DNA of 64,000 nucleotides from Palsa-513 sp050010595 (GTDB taxonomy: Bacteria; Actinomycetota; Thermoleophilia; Solirubrobacterales; Solirubrobacteraceae), in the NCBI GenBank assembly GCA_050010595.1, contig JBEKKS010000011.1, positions 1 to 64,000 of the forward strand, given 5' to 3'. This document shows positions 1-8,908 of the stretch, in pieces. Each line of letters begins with the position of its first letter. The stretch's first letter is position 1. The notes below the pieces were generated by a model. That model was not told the DNA's origin and did no database searches. It worked only from the letters and a program-made list of their open reading frames with translations. Both the position numbers and the translations under genes were made by a program.

Positions 1-9
1 GGTGGACCT

Positions 10-15
10 TAGAAT
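10..15 (+). promoter_or_regulatory. -10 element of the secreted repeat protein gene
   Basis: TAGAAT lies 9 bases before the ATG at 25. This is the TANNNT-to-start spacing seen at many genes in the window and suggests a nearly leaderless transcript. The -35 region would lie outside the window. Confidence 0.5.
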
Positions 16-24
16 CTGCGACCG

Positions 25-2640
25 ATGGCAGGAGGCGTGCCGCTGAGGCGTTTCGTCCGTGACCGCGCGCGCCCGCGTGGGGTTGGCGTCGTGCTTGGTG
101 TTGCGACGATTCTGGCGCTGGCCGCTCCGGCTGCGGCCAGCGCGCCGACGCTGAGCTGGACGACGCCGCAGGCGATCGACACCAACGCCGGTTCGGGTCA
201 GACGCTGCATTCCATCTCATGCCCGGCGACCAACGAGTGCGTGGCAGTCGACTACAACTACGTGGGCCGGGAGATCACCTTCAACCCGAGCAGCCCCGCT
301 GGCGCGACGACCGCGACTCTTGATCCCGGCAACGAGTTGACCGGCATCGCTTGCTCGTCTACCAGCCAATGCACCGCCGTCGACTACGCCGGCAACGAGG
401 TGACGTTCAATCCCAGCTCGCCGGGCGGCGCGACGCCGATCAATGTGGCGTTCCTTCTGAACGCCGTAGCTTGCACTGCCAGCCAGTGCACTGCGGTCGG
501 TCAGGCTGGGAAGGCCGTCACGTTCAACCCGTCCAACGGCCACGTCCTTGCGGGACCGACGTCAGTTGACGGCAGCAGTCAGATGCAAGCGGTCGCGTGC
601 CTTTCGGCGAGCGAATGCACGGCGATCGACGTCTCAGGCCATGCGGTGACGATCGATCCAGACAGCGGCGGAAGCATCACCGTGCTCGCCGGTCCGACGC
701 TCGTCGACTCGCAGAGCTCGCCGTTCTTGAGCGGCCTCGCCTGTCCGTCGGCGACCCTCTGCACCGCGGTTGACGGCAACAACGACGCGGCGCTCAGCTA
801 CAACCCCGACAACTCGAGTGCGGTCACGGTCGTCGCTGCGGCCGCCGCAATCGACAACCAGAGCCCGAACGCCGTCGCGTGCGTCTCGACGAGCCTTTGC
901 ACGGCGGTTGACGGGACGGGCCAGGAGGTTGGCTTCAACCCGGATAACTCTGGCAGCATCTCCACCACCCAGACGCACACGGCGGTCGACTCAGGTAGCT
1001 CGCTTAACGGGGTTGCGTGTCCGACGAGCGGGACCACATGTTCGGCGGTTGACGCCGCCGGGCGGGAGGTGACCTTCACGCCGGATTCACCGAGTCCGAC
1101 GAGGGCCACGGTCGACTACGGCAATCGCCTTACCTCGGTCGCTTGTCCTGCCGCGAACCAATGCAGCGCGGTTGACGCGAACGGTCAGGAGCTGACGTTC
1201 AACCCGACTGTGCCGAGTAACCCGACCATGCTGAGCCTCAACAGCGGCGCATCCGCCACGGGCGTTGCGTGCGCGTCGGTGAGCCAGTGCACGGCCGTCG
1301 ACAATGGTGGGGAGGAGACGACGTTCGATCCGCTGAGCGCCACGACGGTCTCCGGGCCGACCGCCACCGGCGCGGGGCAGCTGACTGCTGTCGCATGCGC
1401 CTCCACGACGCAGTGCACGGCGCTCGACACGACCGGGCACGAAGTGAGCTTCAATCCGCAGACCGGCGTGCGGATTGGCAGCGTGGTCGATGTGGACGGA
1501 AGCTTCGACCTCGAGTCGCTCGCATGTCCTCTGGCGACGCAGTGCACGGCTGGGGACAACAACGGCGCGGGCGGCCGGTACGTGACGTTCAACCCGCAGA
1601 CCGGGACGGTAACGAGCGGCCCGACCGAGATCGGCACCGGAGATGGCGCAATCGTCGGGCTTGCCTGCCCATCGGTGGGTCAGTGCACCGCGGTGACGTA
1701 TGACGACGGGGCGCAGGTGACTTTCAACCCGACGACCGGGCAGATACTCAGCGCGCTCGGGCAGATCGACAACAACTCCGGCTACAACAACTACATGGCA
1801 GGGGTCGCGTGCGCTTCGACGACGCAGTGCACGGCGATCGACGAGTCCGGCGGCGAGTCGACGTTCGACCCGACGAATCCGGCCGCGCCGACATCCACCG
1901 CGATCGATGGCGCGATCGCCGTTGACGCCGTCACGTGCCTCACCGTCATCGAGTGCGTGGCAGTTGACCACGTCGGCAACGAGCTGGTCAGCGCGCACGC
2001 CCTTGCCGTGCAGACCTCCGGGAGCGGCTCGGTTACCGGCATCTCAATCAGCTGCCCCGGGACCTGCACGGCGTACTACGGCGTCGGCTCGAGCGTCACG
2101 CTCACCGCCACGCCCGCGTCCGGCTCGTCTTTCACTGGCTGGGCCGGCGGTGGTTGCTCGGGCACCGGCCCGTGCACCGTCACGCTGAGCTCCGACCGGA
2201 ACGTCACCGCGACGTTCGCGGCCAATCCGCAGACCCCGGCCCCGACACCCACGCCGACCCCGTCCGCGGGCGTCGCGAGCGCGGGCAGCGTAGCCGTCAG
2301 CGGCACGACGGCGACTGTCCCGATCACCTGCACGGGTGGCAGCGCCTGCGACGTCACGCTGACATTGAGCGAGCGCGAGACGTTGCAGGGCGGCAAGGTC
2401 CTCTCGGTGGCCAAGGTCAAGACCACGCACAGGACGATCCTCGTGGGCAGCGCTAGCGCGCAGGTCGCGGCGGGTCAGACCCAGCGTGTTGTGATCGCGC
2501 TGAACGGAGTCGGCGCGAGCTTGCTCGCGAAGTACAAGACGCTGCGTCCGACGCTCACGGTCGTGCAGGGCTCCGTCAGCTTGGCCCGCGACACGGTCAC
2601 GTTCGTCAAGCACGCGCACGGCAAGCACAAGAAGCACTGA
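25..2640 (+). CDS. Secreted Cys-repeat protein with InlB-like domain
   Basis: An 871-residue exported protein of unknown function. Residues 1-40 form a signal peptide (basic start, hydrophobic core, Ala-rich AAASA end). Residues 64-655 hold about 14 copies of a ~40-residue unit built on two Cys about 8 apart, a C-T-A-V-D core and a following G-x-E-V-T-F-N-P. Residues 665-732 resemble a bacterial InlB-type beta-repeat (GSGSVTG, GSSVTLTATP, FTGWAGG, VTATFA). A Pro/Thr linker (733-750) leads to a C-terminal beta-like domain ending in a His/Lys-rich tail. The paired Cys probably form one disulfide per unit, and the whole resembles an extracellular propeller or adhesin-like solenoid. The ATG at 25 follows a good -10 box. 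The next gene starts 28 nt downstream. No catalytic motif was recognised. Confidence 0.8.
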   Translation: MAGGVPLRRFVRDRARPRGVGVVLGVATILALAAPAAASAPTLSWTTPQAIDTNAGSGQTLHSISCPATNECVAVDYNYVGREITFNPSSPAGATTATLDPGNELTGIACSSTSQCTAVDYAGNEVTFNPSSPGGATPINVAFLLNAVACTASQCTAVGQAGKAVTFNPSNGHVLAGPTSVDGSSQMQAVACLSASECTAIDVSGHAVTIDPDSGGSITVLAGPTLVDSQSSPFLSGLACPSATLCTAVDGNNDAALSYNPDNSSAVTVVAAAAAIDNQSPNAVACVSTSLCTAVDGTGQEVGFNPDNSGSISTTQTHTAVDSGSSLNGVACPTSGTTCSAVDAAGREVTFTPDSPSPTRATVDYGNRLTSVACPAANQCSAVDANGQELTFNPTVPSNPTMLSLNSGASATGVACASVSQCTAVDNGGEETTFDPLSATTVSGPTATGAGQLTAVACASTTQCTALDTTGHEVSFNPQTGVRIGSVVDVDGSFDLESLACPLATQCTAGDNNGAGGRYVTFNPQTGTVTSGPTEIGTGDGAIVGLACPSVGQCTAVTYDDGAQVTFNPTTGQILSALGQIDNNSGYNNYMAGVACASTTQCTAIDESGGESTFDPTNPAAPTSTAIDGAIAVDAVTCLTVIECVAVDHVGNELVSAHALAVQTSGSGSVTGISISCPGTCTAYYGVGSSVTLTATPASGSSFTGWAGGGCSGTGPCTVTLSSDRNVTATFAANPQTPAPTPTPTPSAGVASAGSVAVSGTTATVPITCTGGSACDVTLTLSERETLQGGKVLSVAKVKTTHRTILVGSASAQVAAGQTQRVVIALNGVGASLLAKYKTLRPTLTVVQGSVSLARDTVTFVKHAHGKHKKH

Positions 2641-2668
2641 CAGTCCCGTAAACTCGCGCCTCGTCGCG

Positions 2669-4159
2669 ATGAAGAGCGCTACAGCCAGCGGGGTCGGTAC
2701 CCCCTTGCTCTCGAGGCTGCGCGCTCTGCCCGCCGCGACCTGGGCGAAGATCGCCTTCGCGGTCATGTGCGTGGGCGCGTTGGTCGGGTTCTTCCTCTTC
2801 CCGACCTACCCGATCTATGACTCCGAGTACTACCTGCTGTGGGGTCGCGAGATCCTGCATCTGCACACGCCGTCGTTTGCGGCCTACGACGCGCCGACGG
2901 AGCATCCGCTCGCGGTCGTCTTCGGGACGGTGCTCGCGATCTTCGGCGGTGCGGCGCTGCGCCTCGACGTGCTCTGCGCGATCGCCTCGTTTCTCGTCCT
3001 TGCCGCCGGTCTCTACCGCCTCGCACGGGTCGCGTTCGCCCCGGCGGTCGGCGCGGTCGCGGTCTTCCTGCTGTGCACTCGCTTCAACCTGGTCTTCCTC
3101 GCGATCCGCGGCTACGTGGACATCACCTTCCTCGCGGCGGTCGTCTGGGCTGCCGCGCTCGAGATCGAGCGGCCGCGCCGTGGCACGCCCGTCTTCGCGC
3201 TGCTGCTGGTCGCCGAGCTGATCCGCCCGGACGCCTGGCTGCTCGCGGGTCTCTACTGGCTCTGGTGCGCGCCGCGCGCGGACTGGCCTACACGGGTGCG
3301 CTGGGCTGCGATCTGTGCGGTCGGACCGATCGCCTGGGCGGGACTCGACCTGCTGGTGACGGGCAACCCGCTGTGGTCGCTGCAGGCCACCAACAACCTT
3401 GCGGTCGCGCTGAACCGCACCGTGCCAGTGAGCGGCGTTCCCGCGGCGACCGGCAAGTACCTCGTGGGCCTGATCAAGGGGCCGCTCCTCGCCGGCGGCG
3501 TCGCCGGCATCCTGCTCGCCGCCTGGTTCGTGCCAAAGCGCATGTGGATGGCGCTCGTGATCCTCGCGACCGGCATCGTGACGTTCGCGTTGATCGCCGC
3601 CGCCGGCTTATCGGTGATCGACCGCTACCTGCTGCTGCCCGCGGTCATGCTGCTCGCCTTCTGCGCGTTCGCGCTGTCCGGTTGGACGATGCTCGAGCCG
3701 AGCCTCGTGCGGCGGGCCTGGGCGATCGGTGCGGCGCTGCTCGCGCTCTACGGGGTGGCCAGCTACGCGAAGGTGCTGAGCATCAGCTACGTCCAGAGCG
3801 AGCTTGGCTTCCGCGACAGCGGCCACACCTCACTGGTCGCGATTCTCAGCAAGCCGGCGGTGAAGGCGGTCCTGCACTGCGGCCCCGTCTCCGTGCCGAA
3901 TCACAAGTTGATCCCCGATACACGCTGGATTCTCGACGCCCCCGCGAGCGGCGTGATCGCGCGCAGTCAGGCCGACACGCGACCGAAGCTGGCGGCGCGG
4001 ATCCAGTACGGCGTCGCGATCTACGCGCTCAATCTCGCTCTGACCCGCTACGCGCTAGTCGAGCCAACCGACAATCCGCTCGACAACGTGCCGCTCCACG
4101 GCTTCAAACGGGTCGCCTGGACCGACTACTACGCGGCCTACGCGCGGTGCCCCTCCTAA
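2669..4159 (+). CDS. GT-C type membrane glycosyltransferase, probable
   Basis: A 496-residue integral membrane protein with roughly ten hydrophobic segments from residue 27 to about 375 and a soluble C-terminal part. The loop after the first membrane segment carries P-I-Y-D-S-E-Y at residues 48-54. An acidic pair in this place is where GT-C fold enzymes (GT39/PMT/ArnT style, using polyprenyl-phosphate sugars) keep their catalytic or metal residue, so transfer of a lipid-linked sugar to a surface acceptor is the likely role. The family call rests on topology and the acidic loop only. The ATG at 2669 has no clear Shine-Dalgarno; TAAACT at 2649-2654 could be its -10. Its last 13 nt overlap the next gene, which has the same fold. 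Confidence 0.6.
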   Translation: MKSATASGVGTPLLSRLRALPAATWAKIAFAVMCVGALVGFFLFPTYPIYDSEYYLLWGREILHLHTPSFAAYDAPTEHPLAVVFGTVLAIFGGAALRLDVLCAIASFLVLAAGLYRLARVAFAPAVGAVAVFLLCTRFNLVFLAIRGYVDITFLAAVVWAAALEIERPRRGTPVFALLLVAELIRPDAWLLAGLYWLWCAPRADWPTRVRWAAICAVGPIAWAGLDLLVTGNPLWSLQATNNLAVALNRTVPVSGVPAATGKYLVGLIKGPLLAGGVAGILLAAWFVPKRMWMALVILATGIVTFALIAAAGLSVIDRYLLLPAVMLLAFCAFALSGWTMLEPSLVRRAWAIGAALLALYGVASYAKVLSISYVQSELGFRDSGHTSLVAILSKPAVKAVLHCGPVSVPNHKLIPDTRWILDAPASGVIARSQADTRPKLAARIQYGVAIYALNLALTRYALVEPTDNPLDNVPLHGFKRVAWTDYYAAYARCPS

Positions 4160-5835
4160 AGCGTCACGCCTGGCCGCTGGCGATCGGCGCCGTCCTCGTG
4201 GTCGCGCTGCTGCTGCGCCTGTGGGGGATCAAGTCGGGGCTTCCCTACGTCTACGACACCGACGAGGACCAGCACTTCGTCCCGCACGCGATCTCGCTGC
4301 TCGCACACAGCGGCAATCCGAACTACTTCGACAACCCGCCCGCCTACACGTACCTGCTCGCGATCGCCTTCGAGATCTGGTTCGGCGGGCGAGGCGCCGT
4401 GTCGCACGCGCTCGCAGTAAACCCGACGGAGGTCTGGCTGCTCGCGCGCGTCGTGACCGCGCTGCTCGGCGTGCTCGCGGTGTGGCTGCTCTACGTGTTC
4501 GCGGCGCGCCTCTTCGATCGCCGCGTGGCTCTGCTCGCGGCGGCGCTGATGGCTGTCGCGTTCCTGCCCGTCTTCTATTCGAAGCTGGCGCTCAACGACG
4601 TGCCGACGCTGGTCGGCATCGAGGTCGCGCTGTGGGCCGCGGCGGCGATCCTGGCGGGTGCAGGCCGGCGCTACTACGTGATCGCCGGGCTCGCGCTCGG
4701 GGTGGCGGCGGCGACGAAGTACACGGGCGGGATCGTGATCCTGCCGCTCGCTGCGGCGATCGTGCTGCGCGAACGCGCGGATCGCCTGGCGCTCGCGCGC
4801 GCAGCGGCAATCACAGCCGTTTGCGCCGCAGTCGCGTTCGTCGTCTGCGACCCCTACTCGCTGCTCGCGTTCAGCTCGTTCAAGGGCGGGATCGCCCACC
4901 AGGGTACGGAGAGCGCCGCGGCTTCCGGGAAGCTCGGCCTGACGCACGGCAGCGGCGTCCTCTACTACCTGTGGACGGCGACCTGGGGAGTCGGCTGGGT
5001 TCCGGCGATCGCCGCGCTAGCGGGCCTCGCGTGCCTGTGGCTGCGCGCTCGGCGCCTGCTCCTGGTGTTCGCACCGATGCTCGTGGCCTACCTGTTCTTC
5101 ATGGGCATCCAGGGGCGCTACTTCGGACGCTGGCTGATGCCGATCGTGCCGCTGATCTGCGTGCTCGCTGCGTACGCAGCCCTGCAGCTCGCGGACCTCG
5201 CCCCGCGCCGCTGGCGCGGTGGCGCGGCGCTGCTCGTGGGCGCCGCGCTGTGTGCGCAGGGCCTCGCCTACTCGATCCACTCCGGGATCGTGGGCTCCCG
5301 CGCCGACACGCGCGCGATCACGCGCGCCTGGCTCGTGGCTCACGTTCCAATCGGGACGAAGGTCGTGATCGAGCCCGTAGTCCCCGAGGAGTGGGGGCTC
5401 GACGTCGGTCACCCGCTGGCGACCGAGAACGGCTACCGCTGGAACGGCTTCCCGATCCTGCGTGAGAACGAAAGCGACGGCCGGTACGCGCTCGCTACCG
5501 GGCCGAGCGTCACGATCGAGGACTACGAGAAGCTGCTCTCGCCCGCACTGATCGCGTTCTACGAGCGCGAGGGCTTCTGCTGGGTCGTGACCGGCTCGCA
5601 GCAGTCGGGCCGCGCCTCCGTCGATCCTGCGGCCGTGCCGGCAGCTATCGCCTACTACCGGGAGCTTGCCGATAGCGCGCGCCTCGAGTTCGAGTCCTCG
5701 CCCTACGCTCGCGGCTCGCGCGGCGTCGGCTTCAACTTCGACTGGTCGTTCGACTACTACCCGCTCGCCTATCAGCGGCCGGGGCCGCTGATGCGCGTCT
5801 ACCGCCTTCGAGGCGGCCGCTGCGCAGCCCGGTAG
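4147..5835 (+). CDS. GT39-like membrane glycosyltransferase
   Basis: A 562-residue polytopic membrane protein. The first membrane segment (about residues 10-26) is followed by Y-D-T-D-E-D-Q-H-F at 36-44, the acidic first-loop signature of GT39/ArnT-like dolichyl- or polyprenyl-phosphate sugar transferases. Further hydrophobic segments run to about residue 380, followed by a soluble C-terminal domain of about 180 residues. The start is taken as GTG at 4147, which gives a normal N-terminus and overlaps the upstream stop by 13 nt, implying translational coupling. Reading farther upstream would enter the preceding gene in another frame. Together the two genes look like a surface-glycosylation pair, perhaps acting on exported proteins such as the upstream repeat protein, which is inference from proximity. 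Confidence 0.7.
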   Translation: MPLLKRHAWPLAIGAVLVVALLLRLWGIKSGLPYVYDTDEDQHFVPHAISLLAHSGNPNYFDNPPAYTYLLAIAFEIWFGGRGAVSHALAVNPTEVWLLARVVTALLGVLAVWLLYVFAARLFDRRVALLAAALMAVAFLPVFYSKLALNDVPTLVGIEVALWAAAAILAGAGRRYYVIAGLALGVAAATKYTGGIVILPLAAAIVLRERADRLALARAAAITAVCAAVAFVVCDPYSLLAFSSFKGGIAHQGTESAAASGKLGLTHGSGVLYYLWTATWGVGWVPAIAALAGLACLWLRARRLLLVFAPMLVAYLFFMGIQGRYFGRWLMPIVPLICVLAAYAALQLADLAPRRWRGGAALLVGAALCAQGLAYSIHSGIVGSRADTRAITRAWLVAHVPIGTKVVIEPVVPEEWGLDVGHPLATENGYRWNGFPILRENESDGRYALATGPSVTIEDYEKLLSPALIAFYEREGFCWVVTGSQQSGRASVDPAAVPAAIAYYRELADSARLEFESSPYARGSRGVGFNFDWSFDYYPLAYQRPGPLMRVYRLRGGRCAAR

Positions 5836-5867
5836 AAACCCGCCATGAAGGCCCGATGCTCGGGCCT

Positions 5868-5873
5868 TATGCT
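5868..5873 (+). promoter_or_regulatory. -10 element of the rib operon
   Basis: TATGCT is followed by 6 bases and then GTG at 5880, placing the transcription start at or very near the start codon. This decides the GTG start over the upstream ATG at 5856. I saw no FMN riboswitch between 5836 and 5879; the interval is too short for one. Confidence 0.6.
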
Positions 5874-5879
5874 GCCACT

Positions 5880-7007
5880 GTGGACACGCTCTCCTGCACG
5901 GCGGCCGACCGCGCCCATCTTGCCCGTGCGGTCGAGCTAGCCAGGAACGGGGTCGGCTGGACCAACCCGAACCCGGTCGTAGGCGCTGTCATCGCGACAG
6001 AGGAGGAGGTGCTCGGCGAAGGCTGGCACGAGCGGTTCGGCGGACCGCACGCCGAGGTCAACGCGATCCGAGCCTGCGGCGAGGCCGACCTCTCGCGTGC
6101 AACGCTCTACGTCTCACTAGAGCCGTGCTGCCATCACGGCCACACACCGCCCTGCACAGACGCGATCGTCGCAGCCGGCATCCGCCGCGTGGTGGTCGCA
6201 AGCGACGATCCGAGCGAGAAGGCAAACGGACGCGGACTCGGGGTCCTGCGTGACGAGGGAGTCGAGGTGGTCACCGCCGACGAGGAGACCGCGCGCAGCG
6301 CTCGGCTGCTCAATCAGGCGTTTCGCAAGCACGCGCGAACCGGCCGACCGTGGGTGCTCTTCAAGTCCGCGATGACCCTCGACGGAAAGGTCGCGACGCG
6401 CGACGGTGACTCGCAATGGATCTCGGGCGAGCAAAGCCGCGAGCTCGCCCACCGCTGGCGCGCCTCGGTGGACGCCGTCGCGATCGGCATCGGCACCGCG
6501 CTCGCCGACGACCCGCGGCTGACCGCCCGTGTCGATGGCGTTCACCGCCAGCCGCGCCGCGTCGTCTTCGACTCGCTCGCACGTCTGCCCGTCAGTTCCC
6601 AGCTTGTTCACGCGGCCGTCGAGGTGCCGCTGATCGTGATCGTCTCGCGCGCTGCGCCGCGCAGCGACATCGAGTCGCTGACCGCCGCCGGCGCCGACGT
6701 GATCGTTGCGAGCGGCGAGAACGAGCCGGCGCGTGTGCGCTCCGCCCTCGAACAGCTTGGCGCCGTCGGGATCGCCGCGATCCTGCTCGAAGGCGGCCCG
6801 CGCCTGGCCGGCGCGTTCCTCGATGCCGGCGAGATCGACGAAGTCCGCCTGTTCCTCGCGCCGACATTGCTCGGTGGGGCCAGCGCTCGCGACCCGCTCG
6901 AAGGAGTCGGAGTCGCGCGCATTGCCGACGCGCACCACGCACTCACGCTTGACTGCGACCGCGTCGGCGAGGACCTGCTGATCAGTGCACGGCTGCGGGA
7001 GTGGTAG
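5880..7007 (+). CDS. ribD: Bifunctional RibD deaminase/reductase
   Basis: Riboflavin biosynthesis, steps 2 and 3: deamination of diamino-hydroxy-phosphoribosylaminopyrimidine, then NADPH-dependent reduction of the ribose side chain, in the cytosol. The N-terminal deaminase domain carries the zinc/catalytic motif H57-A-E59 and the Cys pair C83 and C92 in PCCHHGHTPPC. The C-terminal reductase domain (from about residue 145) has the typical K-S-A-M-T-L-D-G-K and G-x-x-T-x-x-x-D-D-P-R-L-T stretches. At 375 residues it has full family length. The GTG at 5880 is preferred because it sits 6 nt after a TATGCT box and removes a non-conserved 8-residue extension. It is the first gene of a four-gene riboflavin operon; ribE follows 18 nt later. 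Confidence 0.93.
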   Translation: MDTLSCTAADRAHLARAVELARNGVGWTNPNPVVGAVIATEEEVLGEGWHERFGGPHAEVNAIRACGEADLSRATLYVSLEPCCHHGHTPPCTDAIVAAGIRRVVVASDDPSEKANGRGLGVLRDEGVEVVTADEETARSARLLNQAFRKHARTGRPWVLFKSAMTLDGKVATRDGDSQWISGEQSRELAHRWRASVDAVAIGIGTALADDPRLTARVDGVHRQPRRVVFDSLARLPVSSQLVHAAVEVPLIVIVSRAAPRSDIESLTAAGADVIVASGENEPARVRSALEQLGAVGIAAILLEGGPRLAGAFLDAGEIDEVRLFLAPTLLGGASARDPLEGVGVARIADAHHALTLDCDRVGEDLLISARLREW

Positions 7008-7025
7008 CTGGGCCGAGCCGGCGTC

Positions 7026-7604
7026 ATGTTCACAGGGCTGGTTGCAGAGGTCGGGACCGTGGTGGGGGTCGAGTCCGTGGAGGGGGCCTCACGGCTGCTC
7101 TTTGCGGGTGACGCTCTTGTGCGGGAGGTCCGCGTGGGGGACTCGGTTGCGGTGTCAGGGGCGTGTTTGACCGCGATTGAGGTCGATGGGGGTCGCTTTG
7201 CGGCGGATGTTGTGGCGGAGACGTTGCGGCGCACGACGCTTGGCGCGCTTGGGGTTGGCGATCACGTGAATTTGGAGCTTCCGTTGCGGGCGGCGGACCG
7301 GATCGGCGGGCATTTCGTGCTTGGGCACGTCGACGATGTTGCGGTCGTTCGTGAGCTGAGTGACGCTGGCGAGCTCGTTGTTGAAATGGACCCGAGCCTC
7401 GTTCGCTACGTTGTGGAGAAGGGCTCGATCGCCCTCGATGGGGTGAGCCTCACCGTAGCCGCAGTGGAAGGGCCACTTGTGACAGTCGCATTGATCCCGC
7501 AGACCCGCCGTGCCACGACGCTCGGACTGCTTGCGCAGGGCAGTCGCGTAAACGTCGAGGTCGACATCCTCGCCAAGCACCTCGAGAAGCTGGTGGTTCG
7601 ATGA
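7026..7604 (+). CDS. ribE: Riboflavin synthase alpha subunit
   Basis: Catalyses the dismutation of two 6,7-dimethyl-8-ribityllumazine molecules to riboflavin and the diaminopyrimidine. The 192 residues form the expected two tandem lumazine-binding barrels. The first starts M-F-T-G-L-V-A-E-V-G and includes SVAVSGACLT; the second repeats the pattern as G-S-I-A-L-D-G-V-S-L-T-V after H-F-V-L-G-H-V-D. The stop overlaps the ribBA start by 4 nt (ATGA), so the two are translationally coupled. The first 400 bases use many T- and G-ending codons (GTT, TTG, GGG, TTT), unlike the C-rich third positions of ribD and ribBA. Confidence 0.95.
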   Translation: MFTGLVAEVGTVVGVESVEGASRLLFAGDALVREVRVGDSVAVSGACLTAIEVDGGRFAADVVAETLRRTTLGALGVGDHVNLELPLRAADRIGGHFVLGHVDDVAVVRELSDAGELVVEMDPSLVRYVVEKGSIALDGVSLTVAAVEGPLVTVALIPQTRRATTLGLLAQGSRVNVEVDILAKHLEKLVVR

Positions 7605-8908
7605 GCGCCAAAGCAGCCGCGTCGCCGCCGGCGACCGTTATCGACTCACCGTTCTCGACGATCGAGGATGCAATCGAGGACATCCGCGCCGGGCGGATGG
7701 TCATCGTCTGCGATGACGAGGACCGCGAGAACGAAGGCGACCTCGTGCTGGCCGCCGAGTTCGTGACGGCGGAGGCGATCAACTTCATGGCAAAGGAGGC
7801 GCGCGGCTACATCTGCCTCGCCCTCACCGGTGAGCGTTGCGAGGAGCTCGGGCTGGATCTGATGACCGGCAAGAACGAGTCGCCGATGGGCACGCCGTTC
7901 ACCGTCACGATCGAGGCGCGCGAGGGGGTCACGACCGGCGTGTCAGCGCACGACCGCGCGCAGACGATGCTCGTCGCGATCGACCCGTCGAGCGGACCCG
8001 AGGATCTCGTCCAACCGGGTCACGTCAACCCGTTGAAGGCGAAGCCCGGCGGCGTGCTCGAGCGCACCGGGCACACGGAGGCGAGCATCGATCTCGCACG
8101 CCTCGCGGGCCTCAATCCCTCGGGAGTGATCTGCGAGGTGATGAGGGACGACGGCGAGATGGCACGCGTGCCCGACCTCATCGAGTACTGCGCCCGCCAC
8201 GATCTGAAGATGATCACGATCAAGGATCTGATCGCCTTCCGCCGGCGCGGGGAGCGACTCATCGAACGCGTCGTCTCGACGCGCCTGCCGATGGCGGCCG
8301 GCGAGTTCGAGGTTGTTGGTTACCGCTCGCTGGTCGACGATAAGCACCATCTCGCGCTCGTCAAGGGTGAGGTCGCGGGCAAGCAGGACGTGCTCGTGCG
8401 CGTCCATTCCGAATGCGTGACCGGCGATGTCTTCCACTCGCTGCGCTGCGACTGCGGTGAGCAACTCGAGGCGGCGCTCGCGATGATCGAGGCCGAAGGC
8501 GAGGGGGTACTGCTCTACCTCTCCCAGGAAGGACGCGGCATCGGCTTGCTCAACAAGCTGCGGGCCTACAAGCTGCAGGAGGAGGGCCTCGATACGGTGG
8601 AGGCGAACGAGCGCCTCGGCCTGCCGGCGGACCTGCGCGACTACGGCATCGGCGCACAGATCCTCGTCGACCTCGGACTGTCCTCGATCCGGATCCTGAC
8701 AAACAACCCGAAGAAGATCCGCGGCCTGGAGGGCTACGGGCTGTCGGTCAGCGCGCAGATCCCGATCGAGCAGGCGCCGAACGCCGTCAACCAGGCGTAC
8801 CTGCGCGCCAAGCGCGACAAGCTCGGACACACCCTCCACCACCAGGGCCTCGATCTAGACGCCGAGCTGCTGCACAGCCAGCGCGCCGAGAAACGCAGGC
8901 AAAGCTGA
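7601..8908 (+). CDS. ribBA: Bifunctional RibBA: DHBP synthase/GTP cyclohydrolase II
   Basis: Makes both riboflavin precursors: dihydroxybutanone phosphate from ribulose 5-phosphate (N-terminal RibB domain, about residues 20-225) and diaminopyrimidine from GTP (C-terminal RibA domain, about 228-420). The RibB signature D-D-E-D-R-E-N-E-G-D is at about residues 38-47. The RibA zinc cysteines are in S-E-C-V-T-G-D-V-F-H-S-L-R-C-D-C-G at about 270-286, followed by the conserved Q-E-G-R-G-I-G-L. At 435 residues this is normal for fused RibBA. It starts inside the ribE stop (ATGA) and ends touching the ribH start (TGATG), so the operon is tightly coupled. Confidence 0.95.
   Translation: MSAKAAASPPATVIDSPFSTIEDAIEDIRAGRMVIVCDDEDRENEGDLVLAAEFVTAEAINFMAKEARGYICLALTGERCEELGLDLMTGKNESPMGTPFTVTIEAREGVTTGVSAHDRAQTMLVAIDPSSGPEDLVQPGHVNPLKAKPGGVLERTGHTEASIDLARLAGLNPSGVICEVMRDDGEMARVPDLIEYCARHDLKMITIKDLIAFRRRGERLIERVVSTRLPMAAGEFEVVGYRSLVDDKHHLALVKGEVAGKQDVLVRVHSECVTGDVFHSLRCDCGEQLEAALAMIEAEGEGVLLYLSQEGRGIGLLNKLRAYKLQEEGLDTVEANERLGLPADLRDYGIGAQILVDLGLSSIRILTNNPKKIRGLEGYGLSVSAQIPIEQAPNAVNQAYLRAKRDKLGHTLHHQGLDLDAELLHSQRAEKRRQS

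Noticed and set aside
1087..1998. Long minus-strand frame under the secreted repeat protein
   Set aside because: It is antisense to a regular repeat array and mirrors its periodicity; no independent features.
2839..4146. Upstream extension of the second glycosyltransferase frame through the first gene
   Set aside because: It is an out-of-frame reading of a clear membrane protein; homologous sequence begins only near 4147.
5836..5879. FMN riboswitch before the rib operon
   Set aside because: The gap is only 44 nt, no RFN-element consensus is present, and the -10 lies 6 nt before the start codon.
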